Origin: Planctomycetota bacterium
GTDB lineage: Bacteria; Planctomycetota; Planctomycetia; Pirellulales; Lacipirellulaceae
NCBI GenBank assembly: GCA_029781135.1
Contig: JAKOXH010000013.1
Coordinates: 1 to 38,154, forward strand
Reading direction: 5' to 3'
Length of the DNA stretch: 38,154 nucleotides
Shown in pieces: positions 24,862-33,934 of the stretch. Under the pieces are notes generated by a model. The model saw only the letters and a list, made by a program, of their open reading frames with translations. It did no database searches and was not told where the DNA came from. The number at the start of each line of letters is the position of its first letter. Within the stretch, counting starts at the first letter, position 1. The translations under genes were made by a program, and so were the position numbers.

Positions 24862-26316
24862 TCAAAACGAACCAACAAGCGTCGCTAAAACGATAATGAC
24901 CACGAGCGAGATCAGCGGAGCTACGATCGAGGTCATGAAGACATCGAAATACGATTCGCGATGGCTGAGCTGACAAACGGCAAGTAGTGTAATCACAGCG
25001 CCATTGTGGGGCAGGGCGTCCAGCGATCCTGAAGCGATGGCGGTAACTCGATGCATCGCGTCGAGCGGAACGTTGGCCGCTTGCGCTAGTTCGACGAACT
25101 TCGGGCCCAGTGTGTCGAGGGCGATGCTCATGCCGCCGGAGGCCGAACCGGTCATCGCGGACAGGAGTCCGACAGACCCCGCAACGGTCACGAGGGGATT
25201 GCCACCGCCCATCGACAAGGCGGCGTGGCTAATCAAATGGAACACGGGCAACGCGGCAATGACGGCGCCGAATCCGACCAGGCTCGCCGTATTGAAGATC
25301 GGCAGAACCGAGGCGTCTGCGCCTTTGTCCAGGCTCGCCCGCAGGTCGACGAGGCGCCACCAGTTTCCCGCGATCAACAGGAGAATGGCGAGAAACAAGC
25401 CGAAGATCACCGCCCAGGTGCCGCGGACGCTCTCCACGGTCGTGGCGCCGAACAGCGGTTGTGCCAAGTGTGAAGTGTCTATCCTTGGTAGAACCATTTC
25501 AATGAAGACGAAGCTCGAGACGATCACGACGATGACGGGTAACAGCGCCAGCCAGAAGGGCGGCACGTTTTCGTCTCGCGCTGGGGCTGCCGACAATTCG
25601 ACGATATCGAATCCCTCGTTTTGGGCATGTTCCCGCAGGATGATGTCGGGTTTCACCGGACTGTCGGCATGTGTGCCGTAACCCTCGCCGGCAACCCGCG
25701 CGCGGCCGGAGCGATAGTTGAGCCATGCGAGCCCGAGGACAAACATAATGATGCTCGCAATAATTCCCAGACCCGGGGCTGCAAACGCGGTCGTGCCGAA
25801 GAACCGCATCGGGATGGCATTCTGTATCGCGGGCGTTCCTGGCAAGGCCGTCATGGTAAAGGAAAAGGCCCCGAGTGCGAGCGCCCCTGGAATCAGTCGC
25901 TTGGGAACGTCGGCCTCGCGAAACAGGGCCGCCGCGACCGGAAATACGGCGAAGGCAACCACAAACGCGGAGACTCCGCCGTAGGTCAACACCGCGCAAC
26001 ACAACACGACCGAGGCGATCGCCCGTTGCGTCCCCAGCCAGGTGCTGACGGAACTCGCAATGGACTTCGCCGAGCCGGTGTCGTCCATCAGCTTGCCAAA
26101 AATGGCTCCCAGCAAGAATAGCGGGAAGAAGTCAATGATGAATTGACCGGTGTTGCGCATGAATATCTGGGTGTAGGCGGAAAAGACGGGCAGACCGCCC
26201 GTCAGAACCACTGCCAGCAGCGCCGTGCCCGGCGCGAGCAAGATCAGCGTAACACCACGGTACGCAAGGTACATCAATAGTCCAAGCGCGAATATGACGG
26301 CCGCAAGATCGAACAT
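24862..26316 (-). CDS. GntP-family permease
   Basis: A 484-residue polytopic membrane protein with about 12 hydrophobic segments, matching GntP-type gluconate or short-chain hydroxyacid/H+ symporters. Family-like phrases include FIIDFFPLFLLGAIFGKLMD, SVVLCCAVLTYGGVSAFVVA, PGTPAIQNAIPMRFFGTT and TAIASGSLDALPHNGAVITL. The ATG at 26316 has GGAG 8 nt upstream. A hydrophilic stretch near residues 205-250 would be a central cytoplasmic loop. It is 12 nt downstream of the patatin-like gene, so the two form an operon. The substrate cannot be read from sequence; a carboxylate or hydroxybutyrate-type acid would fit lipid or polyester breakdown by the neighbour. Confidence 0.85.
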   Translation of the reverse strand: MFDLAAVIFALGLLMYLAYRGVTLILLAPGTALLAVVLTGGLPVFSAYTQIFMRNTGQFIIDFFPLFLLGAIFGKLMDDTGSAKSIASSVSTWLGTQRAIASVVLCCAVLTYGGVSAFVVAFAVFPVAAALFREADVPKRLIPGALALGAFSFTMTALPGTPAIQNAIPMRFFGTTAFAAPGLGIIASIIMFVLGLAWLNYRSGRARVAGEGYGTHADSPVKPDIILREHAQNEGFDIVELSAAPARDENVPPFWLALLPVIVVIVSSFVFIEMVLPRIDTSHLAQPLFGATTVESVRGTWAVIFGLFLAILLLIAGNWWRLVDLRASLDKGADASVLPIFNTASLVGFGAVIAALPVFHLISHAALSMGGGNPLVTVAGSVGLLSAMTGSASGGMSIALDTLGPKFVELAQAANVPLDAMHRVTAIASGSLDALPHNGAVITLLAVCQLSHRESYFDVFMTSIVAPLISLVVIIVLATLVGSF

Positions 26317-26328
26317 ATGGATGACTCC

Positions 26329-27612
26329 TTACGAGCAACCGGCCGAACCAATGGAGTCGGATTCTGGATAGCGCGCATCGTTGGGGTATGTGGCAAAGTC
26401 TTCGCCGAGTGTCCGCCAGTTGCGAAGCCACTGCCGTGCCACTGTTTGACCCTCGTCGCGAAGCTTCGCAAAATGACTGGCACTTCGATCGAACTTGGAC
26501 GCGACGCGGAGGCGCTGGGCCGTCGCGTACGTCATTTTGATCGTGCGAACGTCAACGATCTTGCACTTGTTCAATGGTGGGTTTGTATCTCCATACTCCC
26601 GGATCCAATGATTCACTGTCAGCATGTGATCGAGTTCCTGGTTGAGGGAGAGATTTCCGGCCAGGGCATTCACTCGATCGCGGATGTCGTTCAGCCCCAC
26701 ATTTGGATTCTCCGGAAAGTACTCTTGCGGATTGATTCGGATCACCCAAATCTCGTCGGGCTTGTCTTCTCGTTCGCGCACATCCAAAAGGTCGCGCACG
26801 GGGGGATTCTGTGAATACAGTCCATCCCAGTAATGTCCATTGCGCCGGACCGTCCTGCCGGGTTCACACGATGGAAAGGCTAGGTCAGAAATTCTTTGTG
26901 CCGGAAGGACCTCCGGAAGGGTGCCGGAGGCCGCCACGCCCGCCAGGGTCAACGAACGCCGCATCCGCCAGCGCACGGCACTGTATTGGTCGCGGTCCTG
27001 GCAAATCGACGGCAGGCCCAGCTCCTGAAGAGTCTTCTCGGAATCGAACACCTCAAAATTCCCACTCAGGACCTCGACGGCGCCGACCAAAAGCCGCATG
27101 TTACTTTTCGGAATCTCTGGCCAATGAACACTCGTAAAGTGCGGACAAAGGGCTTCGAGCAGGCCTGGAAATCCCAAGTACGGCGGGCGCGCACCGAGCA
27201 TGGAGAGTGCTTCCAAAGCCAAACCGTTGGCACGATCGTAAGGATTGGATTCCGGGAAGAGGGCACCGTTCTCCTTTAGCTGTAAGCAGCTTTGGATAAG
27301 ACTGTTGTGCGCATGCTCGATCGGCGTGGTTGCGGCAAAAGTGGTCCAGAGAAAATCCAAACGCTCAATCGCCTTGTCGATCGTGCCGCAGTCGGTATCC
27401 GCAATGTTAGGACACAAGCCGTACCAGGCGGCAAGCGCGCAAAGAGCGCCTGCCGACGTGCCGCTGAGGGCAACAATGTCGAACCGTTCGGAATCGTCCG
27501 CGCCGGCGTCCCACGCCTGTTTCGTGCGTAGGATCTCCGTCAGGACACCCCATGTAAACGCGGCATGAGCGCCTCCCCCTTGACAAGCGATTGCGACCTT
27601 ACGTGTGCCCAT
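26329..27612 (-). CDS. Patatin-like phospholipase
   Basis: A 427-residue predicted serine lipase. The oxyanion motif is CQGGGAHAAFTWGVL (from residue 10), the nucleophile elbow is G-T-S53-A-G in VALSGTSAGALCAL, and the dyad aspartate is D263 in GHYWDGLYSQNPP. These are the defining patatin features. There is no signal peptide, so it is probably cytoplasmic or peripheral to the membrane. By family knowledge patatins hydrolyse acyl esters of phospholipids or storage lipids. It precedes the GntP permease with a 12-nt gap. The start ATG at 27612 lacks an obvious ribosome-binding site. Confidence 0.88.
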   Translation of the reverse strand: MGTRKVAIACQGGGAHAAFTWGVLTEILRTKQAWDAGADDSERFDIVALSGTSAGALCALAAWYGLCPNIADTDCGTIDKAIERLDFLWTTFAATTPIEHAHNSLIQSCLQLKENGALFPESNPYDRANGLALEALSMLGARPPYLGFPGLLEALCPHFTSVHWPEIPKSNMRLLVGAVEVLSGNFEVFDSEKTLQELGLPSICQDRDQYSAVRWRMRRSLTLAGVAASGTLPEVLPAQRISDLAFPSCEPGRTVRRNGHYWDGLYSQNPPVRDLLDVREREDKPDEIWVIRINPQEYFPENPNVGLNDIRDRVNALAGNLSLNQELDHMLTVNHWIREYGDTNPPLNKCKIVDVRTIKMTYATAQRLRVASKFDRSASHFAKLRDEGQTVARQWLRNWRTLGEDFATYPNDARYPESDSIGSAGCS

Positions 27613-27749
27613 GTGTCTTTGTCGCTTTTTGACGCGACGATCGCCGGCGGTCTGTAATGCGCCACGGCAACGCGGAACGAATCCGATTTATTCGCCGTCG
27701 CCAACGGCCGCAGCGGCCGCTACAACTAGAGCATTTTCAATGCCACGCC

Positions 27750-28206
27750 AAGGAACGATGGTCAACAGGCAGTGCCTTCTGGCCGACAATAACGAGATTC
27801 GGTGGAAATAGCACCGCGTGAGGACAGGCAACTCCGCCGTTACAAGTGTGTCGAAGTGGCGCGCAGTGCCAAAGTGATGCGCAATTGCCGCGATTGTCTT
27901 CTGGGGAAGAACGACCAATCGAGGAATGGTCGATACCCAAGGCCATTCAGCAATCGGATGGACCGACCAGTGCGCTCGACCCACGGCTGGCGGCCGAGGT
28001 GGTTAGTGTCATCGCCGACTTGGCCAAAAGTGGCTAGACAATGATCGTCGTGACGCGCGCGATGGGATTCGCTCGCAACGTATCGCACACGGTACATGTG
28101 ATGCACGCTGGTCGGGTGGCCGAATCGCGGGCCGCCGGAGCAGATTTTCGAAAATCCGCGGGAGGAAGTCACGCGGACGTTTCTGGCTCAGACCAAAGCC
28201 AATTGA
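27750..28206 (+). pseudogene. Decayed amino-acid ABC transporter ATPase (GlnQ-type)
   Basis: Pieces of a polar amino-acid ABC transporter ATP-binding protein can be read in order. A worn signature motif and Walker B region lie at about 27890-27980 (LSSGEE, then PKAIQQSDGPTSALDP). Next come LAAEVVSVIADLAKSG, an in-frame TAG at 28035, and MIVVTRAMGFARNVSHTVHV. A frameshift near 28125 leads to GPPEQIFENPREEVTRTFLA and a TGA at 28204-28206. The switch-region His has become Arg (VVTRAMGF instead of VVTHEMGF). The N-terminal part with Walker A is not recognisable; the left limit is approximate. The gene is dead and no partner permease is nearby. Confidence 0.75.
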
Positions 28207-28469
28207 GCGACTTCACAAGACTTTTTGGCGGGACGGACAGGAATGTCGGTCCTATTGGGGAAAGGCCATCTTGCGACCGAACGCGTTTTGCGGCATGATG
28301 ATAAGTCCGGCGAACCGGCGTGGTTGGTGAGGAGTCTTTGGGGTGAATTCGTAAGATTTCAGTTACCCAAAGGCACCCTCACCCCGGCCCTCTCCCAAAG
28401 GGAGAGGGAGGAAATTTGGGCCGACTTCCCTGCGGAGAGGAAAGCCAATGGCGGTTCACGGGTTAGTAC
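28207..28469. repeat. Intergenic region with a REP-like palindrome
   Basis: About 260 bp before the tRNA. It holds a perfect 9-bp hairpin, CCCTCTCCC (28388-28396) / GGGAGAGGG (28400-28408) with an AAA loop, inside the widespread motif CTCACCCCGGCCCTCTCCC. This is a common dispersed palindromic repeat of GC-rich bacteria. No protein-coding signal is seen. Confidence 0.5.
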
Positions 28470-28543
28470 GCAGCCCTAGCTCAACTGGATAGAGCATCGG
28501 ACTACGAATCCGAAGGTTAGAGGTTCGAATCCTCTGGGCTGTG
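28470..28543 (+). tRNA. tRNA-Arg (anticodon ACG)
   Basis: A 74-nt cloverleaf. The acceptor GCAGCCC pairs with GGGCTGT (one G-T pair), the D arm is GCTC/GAGC, the anticodon stem TCGGA/TCCGA encloses CTACGAA with anticodon ACG, and the T arm AGAGG/CCTCT holds TTCGAAT. The discriminator base is G and CCA is not encoded. The A34 is normally modified to inosine to read CGU, CGC and CGA. Confidence 0.95.
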
Positions 28544-28702
28544 CTTCAGGGAGTGGGTAGGGAGTGGGGCAGTAGTGGAGTAGGCGGGGGAACTCCGAGC
28601 ACGGATGTGGTTGGATCGCGTCTTGAGTGATCGCTGATGCCGGCAGGCTGGCTTGCCACTCGTTTTCTTGTGATTCTTTTCACCTCGATCTTCTTTTCTG
28701 CC

Positions 28703-31015
28703 ATGAACATGCGTCTTGATGCGCGGTGGCTTGCCGCGGCTGTGGGTGGATTCTGGGTGTTGTTCGCAGCGGTGCTGCCAGCTCAAGAGCTGCCCGTGGT
28801 GCGGAATGTGGATGTGCAGCCGCTGGTGGCGCAGGTGGAGCGGGTGGTGCAGGCGCTGGAGTTGGCGGGGTCGCCGCTCTCGAAGGAGCAGCAGGCGGCG
28901 CTCGATGCGGCGACCGCGAATGGCGATGCGGCGAGTGCCATCGAGCAGATTCAAAAGGTTTTAGACCCGCTATGTGTGGCGGGCGTCAACATCAACCCGG
29001 AAAGCCGGGTGAAGGTGAAAGTTGGACCGGCGCCGAAGCATTTGGTCGAGCAGGGTTGGCGGACGTATTTGGTGAAGGTGCAGAACGAGGCCGGCGTCAC
29101 CGCGCCCTTGCGGGTGAGCAGCCCGAATGCCGCGAAGTTGCACGATACGACGAACGCCCCCGAGTCTCCGCAGGTCATCAAGCCGAAGGATGTAGCGCAG
29201 CGGTGGCTGGATGTGAGTCTTGATCACGACCCGCCGCTGGTCGAACGGCTGAGCGGTTTGGGGCTGGAGTATTGCGTGATCGAATTGTTCAGCCGCGATC
29301 ATGGGCCGCGCGAGGCCAAGTTGGCGTTCGATGTGGGGCAGGGGACGCAGGACCTGGGCTTCCGCAACGAAGTCAACATTCTGTTCGATTGCGAGGCGTG
29401 CTCGCACGTGAAACTGCACGTACAGGACGAGAACGGCAAGCCGACGATGGGGCAGTTTACGATTCGCGACGGGCGAAACCGCGTGTACCCGGCCCGGGCA
29501 CGGCGGCTGGCGCCCGACTTCTTCTTCCACGATCAGGTGTATCGCCGCGATGGCGAGGAAGTGCTGTTGCCGCCGGGCAAATATCATGTGAGTTACTCGC
29601 GGGGTCCGGAGTATCGGGTGCTCGAGCGCGAGATCGACGTGAAATCCACAGCACCGCAGGAAGAGAGTTTCAAGCTCGAGCGGTGGGCCAACCTGGCGAA
29701 GGCCGGTTGGTACTCGGGCGATCATCACGTCCATGCGGCCGGGTGTGCGCACTATTCGTCGCCCACCCAGGGCGTGGAGCCAGCCGACATGATGCGGCAC
29801 ATCGAGGGTGAGGATCTTAACGTGGGCTGCGTACTGACGTGGGGGCCGTGCTGGTACTATCAGAAGCAGTTTTTCGACGGCAAAGTGAGCAAGCTTTCGA
29901 CGCCGGAAAACGTGATGCGGTACGACGTCGAGGTTTCCGGCTTCCCCAGTTCGCATGCCGGGCACCTGGTGCTACTGCGGCTCAAGGAAGATGACTACCC
30001 GAACACGAAGCGGATCGAGGATTGGCCCAGCTGGGACTTGCCGATTTTGAAGTGGGCGAAGGAACAGGGTGGCGTGGTTGGTTTCGCCCACAGCGGCTGG
30101 GGGCTGGTCGTGCCGGCGACGAGCCTGCCGACGTACGATATGCCGCCATTCGATGGCATTGGGGCGAACGAGTATATCGTCGACGTAACACACGGCGCGT
30201 GCGACTTCATTTCCAGTGTCGATACGCCGGCCATTTGGGAACTTAATATTTGGTATCACACGCTCAATTGCGGCTACACGACGCGGATCAGCGGCGAGAC
30301 CGATTTCCCGTGCATTTACGGCGAGCGGGTGGGGCTCGGCCGCGTGTATGTGAAGATGAAGTCCGGCGAGCCGCTCGAGTTCAACCAGTGGGTCGACGGC
30401 ATGCGCGATGGCCGCAGTTACGTGTGCGATGGCCACACACACTTGTTTGATTTCGTCGTGAATGGCCTGGGAGTTGGTGAGCCGGGCGCGGGCGGTCGCA
30501 CAAGCGTGCTCGCGGCGAAGGCGGGTGAGTCGCTGAAGATCAAATGTCAGGCGGCAGCGCTATTGGACGAAAAGCCGAAGAACGACGACATCCTCACGCG
30601 TAAACTCGATAAGCAGCCGTACTGGCATGTGGAACGAGCCCGCGTGAAGGGTACGCGGCAGGTGCCGGTGGAACTGATCGTGAATGGTGAATCCGTCGAG
30701 GAGAAGCTCATCGAAGCGGATGGCCAGGTGAACGAGATCGAGTTCGCGTACACGCCGAAGCAGTCAAGTTGGGTCGCCGTGCGAGTGTTTCCCGCAGCCC
30801 ATACGAACCCGGTGTTTGTGGAAGTTGACGGCAAGCCGATTCGGGCGAGCAAGCGAAGTGCCCAGTGGTGCCTGGACGCGGTCGATAAGTGCTGGTCGCA
30901 GAAGGAATCAAAGATTCGCGACGCCGAAAAGGCAGCGGCGAAGGATGCGTACGAGCATGCCCGCGAGGCGTATCGGAAGATTTTGGCCGAGTCGTTTGAG
31001 GATGGAAAGAAGTAA
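28703..31015 (+). CDS. CehA/McbA-type metallohydrolase with PHP-like domain
   Basis: About 770 residues from the ATG at 28703, which gives a signal peptide (LDARWLAAAVGGFWVLFAAV, ending LPAQE); an ATG at 28637 adds 22 hydrophobic residues. No clear ribosome-binding site. After an N-terminal ~330 residues of beta-rich domains, the PHP-type metal site appears as YSGDHHVHAAG (H341, H342, H344). Further conserved blocks are VGFAHSGWGL and ISGETDFPCIYGERVGLGRV. These match the CehA/McbA family, named for carbaryl hydrolase and microcin-processing members, and common in planctomycetes as secreted hydrolases of unknown substrate. A C-terminal Ig-like part and a helical Lys/Glu-rich tail follow. It starts 160 bp after tRNA-Arg. 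Confidence 0.85.
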   Translation: MNMRLDARWLAAAVGGFWVLFAAVLPAQELPVVRNVDVQPLVAQVERVVQALELAGSPLSKEQQAALDAATANGDAASAIEQIQKVLDPLCVAGVNINPESRVKVKVGPAPKHLVEQGWRTYLVKVQNEAGVTAPLRVSSPNAAKLHDTTNAPESPQVIKPKDVAQRWLDVSLDHDPPLVERLSGLGLEYCVIELFSRDHGPREAKLAFDVGQGTQDLGFRNEVNILFDCEACSHVKLHVQDENGKPTMGQFTIRDGRNRVYPARARRLAPDFFFHDQVYRRDGEEVLLPPGKYHVSYSRGPEYRVLEREIDVKSTAPQEESFKLERWANLAKAGWYSGDHHVHAAGCAHYSSPTQGVEPADMMRHIEGEDLNVGCVLTWGPCWYYQKQFFDGKVSKLSTPENVMRYDVEVSGFPSSHAGHLVLLRLKEDDYPNTKRIEDWPSWDLPILKWAKEQGGVVGFAHSGWGLVVPATSLPTYDMPPFDGIGANEYIVDVTHGACDFISSVDTPAIWELNIWYHTLNCGYTTRISGETDFPCIYGERVGLGRVYVKMKSGEPLEFNQWVDGMRDGRSYVCDGHTHLFDFVVNGLGVGEPGAGGRTSVLAAKAGESLKIKCQAAALLDEKPKNDDILTRKLDKQPYWHVERARVKGTRQVPVELIVNGESVEEKLIEADGQVNEIEFAYTPKQSSWVAVRVFPAAHTNPVFVEVDGKPIRASKRSAQWCLDAVDKCWSQKESKIRDAEKAAAKDAYEHAREAYRKILAESFEDGKK

Positions 31016-31048
31016 CGGGGCGAGTGGTCGGAAGCGGCGTGTTACGAT

Positions 31049-31123
31049 CTGGGGGCTCGCCTTCGGCTCGACCCCAGCCACCCGCCGTGTTATTCCCGAT
31101 GTAACCCCCGGCAGAACCGGGGG
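31049..31123. repeat. Repeated hairpin elements after the CehA-like gene
   Basis: Two GC-rich elements lie between converging genes. At 31049-31077 is a copy of GGGGGCTCGCCTTCGGCTCG flanked by matching G and C runs; a second copy lies at 33095-33121. At 31105-31123 CCCCCGG pairs with CCGGGGG across CAGAA. Neither has a T-run. They look like dispersed palindromic repeats that may also stop transcription. Confidence 0.6.
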
Positions 31124-31150
31124 CTGGCGTTGTTGCGGGTTGATCGCGGT

Positions 31151-33034
31151 TTACGCCTGGGAAAGTGCCGGCCAGGCATTCCAATCGCTGGCGAGTTCGG
31201 CCCAGGCCTGGTCGGTCGTGCTCGCTGCGTCCTGCGTTTCGACGAAGCAATCGTCATCGGCAGTTGAGTCGGTGCTCGGCGAGGAAGTGGCACCAGCGAT
31301 CGCCGTGTCGGCGAACTGCAAATTGGCCGGCCGGCTTTCACCGCTAAACGCAGCACGGTAATAATGCGGCTGTTCCACAGCGAGTGCGCTATTTACACCG
31401 GCCGTCGATACATTGATGGAAGTCGCGTCGCTAGCGGCGGTCAGCCCTCGTAATCGCACCGCGGCCGAGCTGACGCTGGCCGCCGTTCGGGCAGCGGAGA
31501 GTGCGGAGGACGACGGCGTGAAGGAATCGGCTGCGGCATAATTGACCGTGTAGCCAATATCGGCCAGTGAGCCGATCGTGATCCGCGAGAGGGGCAAGTT
31601 GGTGCCGGGGCCGGCCCAGCCCGTCATCAGTTCGCTGGTGAGGATTGATTCACGCCAATGGGAGTCCGCCGTTCCCGAGCCCCCGGTGTTTTCAACGGGC
31701 ACGCCGCGGGCCGATGTGCCGAAGATCTGGTTGTATTGAGAGGTGGCATTCGCGCCAACGAACAGGGGATTGCTTGTGCCGGCGCCCGAAAGCAGGCCAA
31801 GGTCTTGCCAAATCGTGCCGATGCCGAGGACGTGACCCATTTCGTGCAGCACAACGCTGTAGAGCAGGCCGCTGCTTTCCATGCTGGCCATGTCGGCGGA
31901 ATCGAACTGCATGATGCCGTGGTATGGCAGGAAGCTGCCGGAACGGAAGGCGTCGGGGCCGGCCTGGCCGAGAATGCCGTTGACGCCATCGATCGATATG
32001 GAACTGGCGTTGATCAGCAGGTCGTCGACGGTTTGGCCGCGATAGGTGGCATTCGGCAGGTCACCCGTGATGACTTGCGACCAGCGGTTGGCCGCTTGTT
32101 GGAAGATGGCCTGCTGGCTGGCCGTCAGGCCAGACATGCTGAGCGTGATTTGGAAACCGCCCGTGTTCGTTGGCGGCGCGGTGGTCGTCGGCGGACTAAC
32201 GGTCAACGAATAGCTGGGATTCGTGGCGCCCGAGGCGCCGTAAACATCAACGTAGTACGTGCCGGCGCCGAGACCATTGAGCGAGACGGTTTCGCTATTG
32301 CCAGTGCCGGCCGAGGTCGAAATCAGCGTGCCGGCAGAATTGTAGAGTGCGAGTTGCAGGTTACCTTGTGAGTTGAGGAAGGATATTGAAACATTGTTGC
32401 TGGCGGTGCCCGTGGCGCTGGTGGTGAAGCTGAACCAGTCGGCGGCGTCGGCCATGATGAGCGAACTGACCGTGCGCGCGGCCGTTAGCGTGCCGAGGTT
32501 GTAGGCCGTGGCCTGGGTATCGTTGTTTTCGTAGGCGTCGTCGGTCGGCGTCGCCGTAGTCGAGGGGCCGTCGATCGTCCAGGTGTAGGCACCTCGGGAC
32601 GAGCTCGCGTAATTCGTAATGCCGATGTAATAGCGCGTGCCGGCGGTGAGGCTGAGCGTGACGCGGCTGTCGGTGTTGCTGGGGTACGAAATGTCGTCGT
32701 TGTAGGTGAGCCGCTGGCCCGTCGAGGAAAAGACGCCGAGGACCGTGTCGAGGCTGCTCGACGGCGTGGTCGCGGAAATGGTGTAGCTGCCGGTCGTGCC
32801 GGCGGTGAACGAGTAGTAGTCAACTTCGGTCGTGGCGATGGTGGCCGAACCGGTCGCATCGTTCTGAACGAGCGCGATGGCGACCGGACTCGTGGGGACC
32901 GAAATTGCAGTCGGTGGCACGCCGGCCCAGGTGAGGGCGAGTCGCTGTTCCAAGGGTTCCATGTACAGGCGGCGTGCCGGCGAAGCGCGCCGGCGATGGT
33001 TGTTGCCATTTCGATGGGTTTTCGTGCCGAACAT
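31151..33034 (-). CDS. Secreted leishmanolysin-like (M8-type) metalloprotease with PPC domains
   Basis: A 627-residue predicted zinc protease. The N-terminus has a basic stretch then RRLYMEPLEQRLALTW, resembling the LEPR-XLL motif of planctomycete extracellular proteins. Residues ~55-150 and ~165-285 are two pre-peptidase C-terminal (PPC) beta domains (DYYSFTAGTTGSYTIS; DWFSFTTSATGTASNNVSIS). The catalytic region has H397-E-M-G-H401 in VVLHEMGHVLGIGT and a distant third ligand H459 in DSHWRESILTSELMTGW, the spacing expected for M8 leishmanolysin-type enzymes rather than matrixins (HExxHxxGxxH). The C-terminal ~120 residues after PLSRITIGSLADIGYTVNYA are low complexity and possibly a surface anchor. 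It probably degrades extracellular protein. The start at 33034 gives this N-terminus; no strong ribosome-binding site. Confidence 0.85.
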   Translation of the reverse strand: MFGTKTHRNGNNHRRRASPARRLYMEPLEQRLALTWAGVPPTAISVPTSPVAIALVQNDATGSATIATTEVDYYSFTAGTTGSYTISATTPSSSLDTVLGVFSSTGQRLTYNDDISYPSNTDSRVTLSLTAGTRYYIGITNYASSSRGAYTWTIDGPSTTATPTDDAYENNDTQATAYNLGTLTAARTVSSLIMADAADWFSFTTSATGTASNNVSISFLNSQGNLQLALYNSAGTLISTSAGTGNSETVSLNGLGAGTYYVDVYGASGATNPSYSLTVSPPTTTAPPTNTGGFQITLSMSGLTASQQAIFQQAANRWSQVITGDLPNATYRGQTVDDLLINASSISIDGVNGILGQAGPDAFRSGSFLPYHGIMQFDSADMASMESSGLLYSVVLHEMGHVLGIGTIWQDLGLLSGAGTSNPLFVGANATSQYNQIFGTSARGVPVENTGGSGTADSHWRESILTSELMTGWAGPGTNLPLSRITIGSLADIGYTVNYAAADSFTPSSSALSAARTAASVSSAAVRLRGLTAASDATSINVSTAGVNSALAVEQPHYYRAAFSGESRPANLQFADTAIAGATSSPSTDSTADDDCFVETQDAASTTDQAWAELASDWNAWPALSQA

Positions 33035-33094
33035 GTAGGTGCTCTTGTTGTTCCTGAGGGATGGTGAGCAGGTCTAGCTGAATTGGGCGTGGCC

Positions 33095-33121
33095 GGGGGC
33101 TCGCCTTCGGCTCGCCCCCAG
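33095..33121. repeat. Second copy of the GGGGGCTCG...CCCCC repeat
   Basis: The same core as at 31051-31070 (GGGGGCTCGCCTTCGGCTCG) followed by CCCCCAG. It sits in the ~210-bp gap between the protease and macro-domain genes. The two copies face the same way and bracket the protease gene. Confidence 0.6.
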
Positions 33122-33244
33122 GCACCCGATGGGCGCTGGTCTTCCGGTGATACGCGGGTGGGGCAGGGTCGGATCGCGCTCCCAGGGACTAGACCGGTTT
33201 TGCTGGCAAACATCACGCGGGCCGCGAAACTGGTGCGAATTCGA

Positions 33245-33799
33245 TCAGGCGAGTGCTTGCTGGAAAGCCGCGAGGGCGTCGGGCGAGAAAAGGACGAAGC
33301 GGACAAGCACCAGCGGCCGGGATGCATCCAATTGGCTAAGAAATGCGGCGGAAGTGGCGATGGCAACGCGGGCAGCGTCTTCCAGCGGATAGCGGTAAGC
33401 ACCGGTACTCAGGGCCGGCATGGCGACACTCTGGCAATCGTGCTCGTCAGCGAGCCGGAGCGAAGATTCGTAGGCGGAAGCAAGCAGGGTTTCTTCGCCG
33501 CGTTGGCCGCCGTTCCACACGGGACCGACGGCATGGACGATGTACATAGCTGCGAGGTTACCGGCCGAGGTAATGACGGCCGATCCGGTGGGGCAGCCAT
33601 CGGGATACAGCCGGCGTGTTTCGGCCATGATCGACGGGCCGCCGGCACGGTGGATCGCGCCGTCGACGCCGCCGCCTCCCGCTAGCCGGCAATTGGCCGC
33701 GTTGATGATGGCGTCGACATGCTGCTGGGTGATATCGCCGAGGACGAGTTCGATTGCCCGGTGACCGATTGCTTTGCGAATTGGAGTGTTTAAGTTCAT
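33245..33799 (-). CDS. Macro-domain protein, O-acetyl-ADP-ribose deacetylase type
   Basis: A 184-residue single macro domain. It shows the ADP-ribose-binding hallmarks of the MacroD/YmdB group: LVLGDITQQHVDAIINAANC, RLAGGGGVDGAIHRAGG, and a second loop MPALSTGAYRYPLEDAA. NAAN, GGGGVDGAIHRA and the STGAYRYP loop are the residues that hold ADP-ribose and support hydrolysis of O-acetyl-ADP-ribose or mono-ADP-ribosyl groups. No signal peptide; cytoplasmic. A 27-bp palindrome lies about 60 bp upstream of its start, between it and the flippase-like gene, so it probably has its own promoter. Confidence 0.9.
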   Translation of the reverse strand: MNLNTPIRKAIGHRAIELVLGDITQQHVDAIINAANCRLAGGGGVDGAIHRAGGPSIMAETRRLYPDGCPTGSAVITSAGNLAAMYIVHAVGPVWNGGQRGEETLLASAYESSLRLADEHDCQSVAMPALSTGAYRYPLEDAARVAIATSAAFLSQLDASRPLVLVRFVLFSPDALAAFQQALA

Positions 33800-33859
33800 T
33801 GTGTGTTTGCGCCGAAATTGCTTCGTTTATACCTCTCGCCGTCAGAATGGAGACGTTTT

Positions 33860-33932
33860 CGTTTAACCCGGAGCCAACGGCGACGGCGTTGTGCGTAATA
33901 TGCTCCCGTCGCCGTTGGCTCCGGGTTAAACG
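33860..33932. repeat. 27-bp perfect inverted repeat
   Basis: The arms 33860-33886 and 33906-33932 are exact reverse complements around a 19-nt AT-richer loop. The arm reads CGTTTAACCCGGAGCCAACG and then GCGACGG. It begins 2 nt after the stop of the leftward flippase-like gene, so it may end that transcript, though its long perfect arms look more like a dispersed repeat than a simple terminator. Confidence 0.85.
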
Positions 33933-33934
33933 AT

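Noticed and set aside
28041..28479. Short plus-strand frames in the gap before tRNA-Arg
   Set aside because: The first is the middle of the decayed GlnQ gene. The second crosses a REP-like palindrome and has no coding signal.
31151..33034. Calling the secreted protease a matrixin (M10)
   Set aside because: The HEMGHVLGIGT motif lacks the third zinc-binding histidine of HExxHxxGxxH. A distant His in DSHWRE fits the M8 leishmanolysin spacing better.
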